Position numbers and translations under genes: made by a program. Under the pieces are notes generated by a model, which did not search any database, had not been told where the DNA came from, and saw only the letters and a program-made list of their open reading frames with translations. Shown in pieces: positions 59,489 through 64,000 of a DNA stretch of 64,000 bases (positions within the stretch are counted from its first letter, which is position 1; each line of letters starts with the position of its first letter). The stretch comes from Leptolinea sp964446955. Lineage in GTDB: Bacteria > Chloroflexota > Anaerolineae > Anaerolineales > Anaerolineaceae. The stretch lies in assembly GCA_964446955.1 (NCBI GenBank), contig CAYUQJ010000005.1, forward strand, positions 124,001 through 188,000. The letters run 5' to 3'.

Positions 59489-59517
59489 TTGACGCTCGAT
59501 TACCGACATGGTATGAT
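59489..59517 (+). promoter_or_regulatory. Sigma70-type promoter of hrcA-grpE-dnaK-dnaJ
   Basis: TTGACG (59489-59494), 17-base spacer, TATGAT (59512-59517), directly upstream of the CIRCE element. Confidence 0.82.
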
Positions 59518-59530
59518 TCTTCCGTACAAA

Positions 59531-59557
59531 TTAGCACTCTATCAACGAGAGTGCTAA
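59531..59557. promoter_or_regulatory. CIRCE operator (HrcA-binding site)
   Basis: TTAGCACTC-N9-GAGTGCTAA, a perfect match to the consensus. It lies about 14 bases after the -10 box and 16 bases before hrcA, where bound HrcA would block transcription of the chaperone operon, including its own gene. Confidence 0.98.
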
Positions 59558-59572
59558 TTTTCAGAAAAAAAG

Positions 59573-60607
59573 ATGGATAGCCTGACAGATCGCCAGAAAA
59601 TGTTACTGACACTCGTTGTCCACGAGTTTACCCGAACGGCAGTGCCGGTCGGGTCTCAGTCATTGGTTGAGCATTACCATCTCGACCTCAGTTCAGCCAC
59701 AGTTCGCAATGAACTGGCAGCCCTTGAAGATATGGGATACCTGCGGCAACCGCACACATCTGCCGGCCGCTCGCCCACCGAAGATGGTTATCGATATTTC
59801 GTCAGCCAGCTTCTTCAACAGACGGACCTACCCGCTGAGACTCGTCGAACAATAAGCCACCAGTTCTATCAGATGCGCAATGATTCTGACCAATGGATGC
59901 GCCTCGCGGCATCGGTTCTGGCAAACCAATCACGGGCTGTTTCTTTGGTGACCGCACCCCGGCCTGAAAACGCCATACTTAAACATCTGGAATTAATATC
60001 CACACGCGGCCGTCAGGTCCTCATGGTACTAGTTATGACCGGTGGTGAAGTTCAACAAAAGATCTTCTCATTAAATGATTCTTACTCACAGGAACAGTTA
60101 TCAGGAGCCGCATCTGTTATTACCCAGGCTGGACAAGGGCTGGAAGTGGAGTCTTTGGGTTCTATACGACCCTTTATTGACCCGATCGCCCAGAATATTC
60201 TTGACGTGCTCATTCCCGAGATCAACCAGTCAACCCAGTCACCGATCAATGAAGTCTTTATGGATGGGATGACAAATGTTCTTGCAGAACCGGAGTTTTC
60301 TGGCTCAGAAGACGCCCGACGGGCATTCCGGTTATTGGAAGAGCGTTCCATGCTGGACGATCTGCTCTCACGATCGGTTGTCGGTAGTGCTGTCGGTGGA
60401 GTGCATGTGATCATCGGTGGCGATGGTGCCTGGGAAGAACTTCGCCAATGTTCCATCGTCCTCGCCCGTTATGGCGCGCCGGGACTGGCAACCGGAACGC
60501 TGGGCGTTCTCGGTCCAATGCGCATGTCGTACGCCCGCTCCATTTCAGCTGTCCGGTTCTTATCCGGATTACTTAGTGAACTCGTCAGCACAGGTCTGGC
60601 TGATTAA
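59573..60607 (+). CDS. hrcA: Heat-inducible transcription repressor HrcA
   Basis: The 344-residue repressor of class I heat-shock genes. The N-terminal winged helix (LTDRQKMLLTLVVHEFTRT, VGSQSLVEHYHLDLSSATVRNEL region, GYLRQPHTSAGRSPTEDGYR region) is followed by a GAF-like regulatory domain with GVHVIIGGDGAWEELRQCS and GPMRMSYARSI. It binds the CIRCE site immediately upstream and folds with GroEL help in known systems. The ribosome-binding site is poor. First gene of hrcA-grpE-dnaK-dnaJ. Confidence 0.96.
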   Translation: MDSLTDRQKMLLTLVVHEFTRTAVPVGSQSLVEHYHLDLSSATVRNELAALEDMGYLRQPHTSAGRSPTEDGYRYFVSQLLQQTDLPAETRRTISHQFYQMRNDSDQWMRLAASVLANQSRAVSLVTAPRPENAILKHLELISTRGRQVLMVLVMTGGEVQQKIFSLNDSYSQEQLSGAASVITQAGQGLEVESLGSIRPFIDPIAQNILDVLIPEINQSTQSPINEVFMDGMTNVLAEPEFSGSEDARRAFRLLEERSMLDDLLSRSVVGSAVGGVHVIIGGDGAWEELRQCSIVLARYGAPGLATGTLGVLGPMRMSYARSISAVRFLSGLLSELVSTGLAD

Positions 60608-60629
60608 AAACCCTTTCATGAGGTTAAAT

Positions 60630-61196
60630 ATGGCCGAAGAACACAAGAAACGTGAACACAAACACACAGAAGAATCCCGTTCACCCCATGCTGATCAAGC
60701 GCAAGGTGAGGTTGAACAGGAACAGGTCACACAACAGGATGATCTGAATACAGAACTGGAAAAAGTCCGCAATGAATCCAGAGAGTATTTTGAAGGCTGG
60801 CAGCGGGAACGCGCCGACTTCGCTAACTATAAAAAAAGGATCGAACGCGACCAGACTCTAATGGCCCAATCTGTTAATGGGACCATTATCAAAAAATACC
60901 TTGTCATCATGGACGATCTGGAACGCGCCCTTAAGAACCGTCCTGTTGAGCCGGAGGGTGCCAAATGGGCGGAAGGAATTGATTTGATCTACCGGAAATT
61001 CCAGACCATTCTTGAAAACGAGAATGTGAAACGGATTCCGGCAGAAGAAACCGAATTTGACCCCAATTTTCACGAAGCCATATCACACGAAGATAGTCCT
61101 GACCATGAAAGCGGGCAGGTTATCGAAGTATTACAACAGGGATATACGATCGGAGACCGCGTTTTACGACCGGCTCTGGTTAGAGTCGCAAAATAG
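60630..61196 (+). CDS. grpE: Nucleotide exchange factor GrpE
   Basis: Releases ADP from DnaK. The 188-residue protein has a charged N-terminus (His/Lys/Glu-rich), a long helix (about 45-90, with NESREYFEGWQRERADFANYK split over it) and the C-terminal beta-domain ending QVIEVLQQGYTIGDRVLRPA (VLQQGY, GDRVLRPA). I chose ATG 60630, with AGG about 7 bases upstream; ATG 60618 is an alternative. The same frame is open back into hrcA but is not coding there. Confidence 0.94.
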   Translation: MAEEHKKREHKHTEESRSPHADQAQGEVEQEQVTQQDDLNTELEKVRNESREYFEGWQRERADFANYKKRIERDQTLMAQSVNGTIIKKYLVIMDDLERALKNRPVEPEGAKWAEGIDLIYRKFQTILENENVKRIPAEETEFDPNFHEAISHEDSPDHESGQVIEVLQQGYTIGDRVLRPALVRVAK

Positions 61197-61205
61197 GAGG
61201 AACTC

Positions 61206-63125
61206 ATGGGAAAAATCATAGGAATTGATCTAGGAACCACCAACTCAGTAGCCGCGGTTATGGTCGGCGGTGAACCGGTTGTCATCCCCTCGGCAGAAGG
61301 CGAACGCCTGGTTCCTTCTGTTGTGGCCGTCAACAAGAATCATGAACGTCTGGTTGGACGGGTAGCCCGCAACCAGGCTATTGTCAACCCAGAAAACACC
61401 ATCTTTTCCATCAAACGGTTTATGGGACGCAAGTTTGATGATGCGGAAGTACAGCGCACCATGAGTCGCGTGCCGTATAAAGTGACCAAAGCCCCGAACG
61501 GCGATGTTCGCGTGGTGCTGGATGGAAAAGAATACTCTCCACCCGAAATATCTGCCATGATCCTGGCAAAGCTGAAGACGGATGCCGAAGCCTACCTGAG
61601 TGAAACGATCACACAGGCCGTTATCACGGTCCCGGCTTACTTCAATGACGCACAACGGAATGCCACAAAAGATTCAGGCAAGATCGCAGGTCTTGAGGTT
61701 TTGCGGATCATCAACGAACCGACGGCTTCATCATTGGCCTACGGTTTGGACAAGAAAAAGAACGAGGTCATTGCCGTCTATGATCTGGGTGGAGGAACAT
61801 TCGATATCTCCGTTCTCGATGTGGGAGATGGTGTGTTCCAGGTTCGCTCGACCAGCGGTGACACATTCCTGGGCGGTGATGATTTTGACCTGCGGATCAT
61901 GGATTTCTTGATCGAGGAATTTAAGAAAGAAAATGGTATAGACCTCCACGCTGATCGGCAGGCTCTGCAACGATTAAAGGAAGCCTCAGAGAAAGCGAAG
62001 ATCGAGCTTTCAACGATGATGCAGACAGAGATCAACCTTCCATACATTACTGCGGATGCCAGTGGACCAAAACACTTATTGATTACATTGACCCGCGCTA
62101 AACTTGAACAACTAACAGGTGATCTGGTCGCCCGTTCACTGGAACCTGTACGCCGTGCCATGTCAGATGCCAACCTGAAACCCGGTGACATAAATGAAGT
62201 CATCCTTGTCGGCGGTATGACTCGCATGCCTTCTGTCCAAGAAGCCGTAAAGAAGGAATTTAATAAAGAACCGCATAAAGGTGTCAATCCGGACGAGGTG
62301 GTCGCGGTCGGAGCAGCTATCCAGGCTGGTGTTCTGGGCGGTGAAGTTAAAGACATCTTACTTCTCGATGTAACCCCGCTGAGTCTGTCTGTTGAAACCC
62401 TGGGTGGTGTCTCGACTCCCATTATTGAACGCAACTCCACCATCCCCACCCGTAAGAGCCAGATATTCTCCACCGCAGCGGATGGTCAAACACAGGTAGA
62501 AATTCATGTTCTTCAGGGCGAACGGCCGCTCGCTGTGGATAACAAATCACTTGGCCGTTTTATTCTTGATGGCATCCCATCCGCGCCTCGCGGAATTCCA
62601 CAGATCGAAGTCACTTTCGACATTGACGCGAATGGTATTCTTAAAGTGACCGCATTGGATAAGGCCAGCAACCGCAGTCAGCATATCACCATCACGGCAT
62701 CTTCCGGTTTGAGCGAAGCCGAAGTGGATAAGATGCGCCGCGAAGCAGAAGCCAATGCGGAGGCAGATACAAAACGCAAGGAATTGATCGAAGCCCGCAA
62801 TCATGCTGACAATATGGTTTATACGGCGGAAAAGACACTCAAAGATTTTGCCGACAAGATCCCGGCAGAAATGAAAACAAAAGCAGAAGATGCCGTCAAG
62901 AAAGTAAAAGACGTACAAAATTCCGAAGATGTTGAATCCATCAAAAAAGCCACCGAAGAACTAGGTTCAATTGTCCAAAGTCTGGGCGCAAGCTTCTATC
63001 AGCAGCCCGGGGCAGCCGGTGCTCCTTCAGGAGACACGGGAGCCGGTCCGGAAACCGGACAGGGGCCGCAAACAGGCGAATCACCGGAAGGTGATGTGGT
63101 TGATGGAGAGTTCAAGAACGTGTAG
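61206..63125 (+). CDS. dnaK: Molecular chaperone DnaK (Hsp70)
   Basis: The 639-residue Hsp70. ATPase elements: IGIDLGTTNSVAAVM at the N-terminus, VPAYFNDAQRNATKDSGKIA (VPAYFNDAQR), VYDLGGGTFDISVLD, and EVILVGGMTRMPSVQ. The substrate-binding domain starts at LLLDVTPLSLSVETLGG. The C-terminal tail is Gly/Pro/Glu-rich and ends VVDGEFKNV, similar to the EEVD-like ends of bacterial DnaK. AGGAGG precedes the ATG. Third gene of the CIRCE operon. Confidence 0.98.
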   Translation: MGKIIGIDLGTTNSVAAVMVGGEPVVIPSAEGERLVPSVVAVNKNHERLVGRVARNQAIVNPENTIFSIKRFMGRKFDDAEVQRTMSRVPYKVTKAPNGDVRVVLDGKEYSPPEISAMILAKLKTDAEAYLSETITQAVITVPAYFNDAQRNATKDSGKIAGLEVLRIINEPTASSLAYGLDKKKNEVIAVYDLGGGTFDISVLDVGDGVFQVRSTSGDTFLGGDDFDLRIMDFLIEEFKKENGIDLHADRQALQRLKEASEKAKIELSTMMQTEINLPYITADASGPKHLLITLTRAKLEQLTGDLVARSLEPVRRAMSDANLKPGDINEVILVGGMTRMPSVQEAVKKEFNKEPHKGVNPDEVVAVGAAIQAGVLGGEVKDILLLDVTPLSLSVETLGGVSTPIIERNSTIPTRKSQIFSTAADGQTQVEIHVLQGERPLAVDNKSLGRFILDGIPSAPRGIPQIEVTFDIDANGILKVTALDKASNRSQHITITASSGLSEAEVDKMRREAEANAEADTKRKELIEARNHADNMVYTAEKTLKDFADKIPAEMKTKAEDAVKKVKDVQNSEDVESIKKATEELGSIVQSLGASFYQQPGAAGAPSGDTGAGPETGQGPQTGESPEGDVVDGEFKNV

Positions 63126-63132
63126 TTGATCT

Positions 63133-64000
63133 ATGGCACAACGCGATTATTACGAAGTTCTAGGCATACCCCGAACAGCGACAGCGGACGATATCAAGTC
63201 CGCTTTTCGCCGTCTTGCCCGTGAATACCATCCGGATGTGAACAAATCAACGGATGCCGAGGAAAAATTCAAAGAGCTTAACGAAGCCTACGCCGTTCTC
63301 TCCGACCCGGAAAAACGGGCAGCGTTTGATCGGTATGGTTTTGCCGGTGTAAACAACATGGGTGGTATGCCTGACTTCACCAATGTGGGTTTTGAAGAGA
63401 TTTTTGAAGAATTTTTCGGCTTCGGCGGATTTGGCGGCGGCGGATCACGCAGAAAACGCAACGCGCCACGGCGTGGAGCTGACCTGAGCTACACCCTTCA
63501 ATTGACATTTGAGGAAGCATTTTCCGGTGCAGCCAAAGAAGTTGAAGTCACCCGTGATGAAACCTGCTCTGTCTGTAAAGGAACCGGCGCTGAACCCGGC
63601 ACGAGTCCTGTAAAATGCCCGACATGTGGCGGCCGCGGTGAGGTTAGACAGATGCGCCAGACATTCATTGGATCAATGGTCCAGGTAACCACCTGCCCTA
63701 CCTGTAATGGAACCGGGGAAGTGATCAATTCACCCTGCCATGCCTGTCACGGGCGTGGGGTGGAACGAAAAAAGACCAAAAAAGTGATCAATGTGCCACC
63801 CGGTGTGGATAACGGTACACAGATCCGATTGGCTGGCGAAGGTCAGCCCGGTTCATTTGGCGGACCGAATGGAAATTTGTACTTTGAAGTACAGGTAAAA
63901 CCCCACCAGTTCTTCCGTCGCAAGGGCGATGATATCTATTTGGATTACAGTATCAACATCGCACAGGCTGCTCTCGGGTATGAAGCGGAAGTTCCCGTTA
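63133..64000 (+). CDS. dnaJ: Molecular chaperone DnaJ (Hsp40), N-terminal part, cut by window end
   Basis: Co-chaperone that stimulates DnaK ATPase. It starts MAQRDYYEVLGIPRTAT at ATG 63133, seven bases after the dnaK stop. The J domain has the HPD motif (YHPDVNK, residues 33-40), followed by the Gly/Phe-rich region (about 95-115, FGFGGFGGGGS). The zinc domain has four repeats: CSVCKGTG, CPTCGGRG, CPTCNGTG and CHACHGRG. The first substrate-binding domain continues to the window end. The visible 289 codons stop short of the C-terminal dimerisation domain. Confidence 0.97.
   Translation, partial: MAQRDYYEVLGIPRTATADDIKSAFRRLAREYHPDVNKSTDAEEKFKELNEAYAVLSDPEKRAAFDRYGFAGVNNMGGMPDFTNVGFEEIFEEFFGFGGFGGGGSRRKRNAPRRGADLSYTLQLTFEEAFSGAAKEVEVTRDETCSVCKGTGAEPGTSPVKCPTCGGRGEVRQMRQTFIGSMVQVTTCPTCNGTGEVINSPCHACHGRGVERKKTKKVINVPPGVDNGTQIRLAGEGQPGSFGGPNGNLYFEVQVKPHQFFRRKGDDIYLDYSINIAQAALGYEAEVPV

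Noticed and set aside
60417..60629. Upstream extension of the grpE frame into hrcA
   Set aside because: The extension lies in the hrcA coding region in another frame and GrpE proteins start with the charged segment at 60630.
1..64000. CRISPR arrays, tRNA or rRNA genes, transposases, prophage genes
   Set aside because: None was found on reading both strands; the repeats present are a tandem protein-coding duplication and short operator-like elements.

Overview
The window reads as a chromosomal segment of a Chloroflexota bacterium, most likely class Anaerolineae. The reasons are the SecA type with large insertions, a short EF-Ts (about 200 aa), threonine/proline linkers in exported proteins, a CSLREA/DUF11/Calx-beta surface protein ending in a sortase domain, clustered LiaF/PspC-like membrane proteins, and T-box and CIRCE regulation typical of monoderm-type lineages. 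This is inferred from protein families only; no rRNA gene is present. Coding density is high and most genes sit in short same-strand operons. I see no tRNA, rRNA, CRISPR array, transposase or prophage.

Layout. 1-5.7 kb: 3' part of secA, a four-domain S1 protein, an M19 dipeptidase and a small membrane protein. 5.9-12.6 kb: a five-gene redox operon (NuoE-, NuoF- and NuoG-like subunits followed by NfnA- and NfnB-like flavoproteins) that looks like a composite NADH/ferredoxin/NADP transhydrogenase. 12.7-17.3 kb: paired M16 peptidases, acpS, a metallophosphoesterase and a ParB-like-motif protein. 17.6-19.8 kb: frr-uppS-cdsA. 19.8-23.7 kb (minus): an envelope cluster of toast-rack, LiaI-like, PspC-like and SIMPL proteins. 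23.7-25.7 kb: cysK-cysE behind a leader that I interpret as a ribosome-mediated cysteine attenuator. 25.6-29.9 kb: CAP/LysM protein, CBS protein, membrane protein, surE, HD hydrolase. 30-32.4 kb: rpsB-tsf-pyrH. 34-37.9 kb: a tRNA-Phe T-box and pheST. 38-40.5 kb: GT-C type membrane protein, cupin, small membrane protein. 40.9-45.5 kb: a LanFEG-like ABC exporter divergent from a two-component system, a probable antimicrobial-peptide resistance module. 45.6-50.1 kb: DeoR regulator with a divergent MFS transporter, aldo/keto reductase, KamA-family radical SAM enzyme. 50.2-54.5 kb: hisD behind a second leader-peptide attenuator (histidine), then a NitT/TauT-type ABC transporter. 54.8-59.4 kb: a 1534-aa beta-helix/Calx-beta/sortase fusion. 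59.5-64 kb: CIRCE-controlled hrcA-grpE-dnaK-dnaJ (dnaJ cut by the window end).

The strongest regulatory observation is that three amino-acid-responsive RNA switches lie in one window. Short leader peptides rich in the cognate codon precede cysK (Cys) and hisD (His), each with mutually exclusive antiterminator and terminator pairings. A classical T-box precedes pheS. The two leader peptides lack a Shine-Dalgarno sequence, and the His leader starts almost at the predicted transcription start. The strongest protein-level observations are the five-subunit transhydrogenase operon, the sortase-terminated giant surface protein, and the SecA with a greatly enlarged C-terminal helical region.
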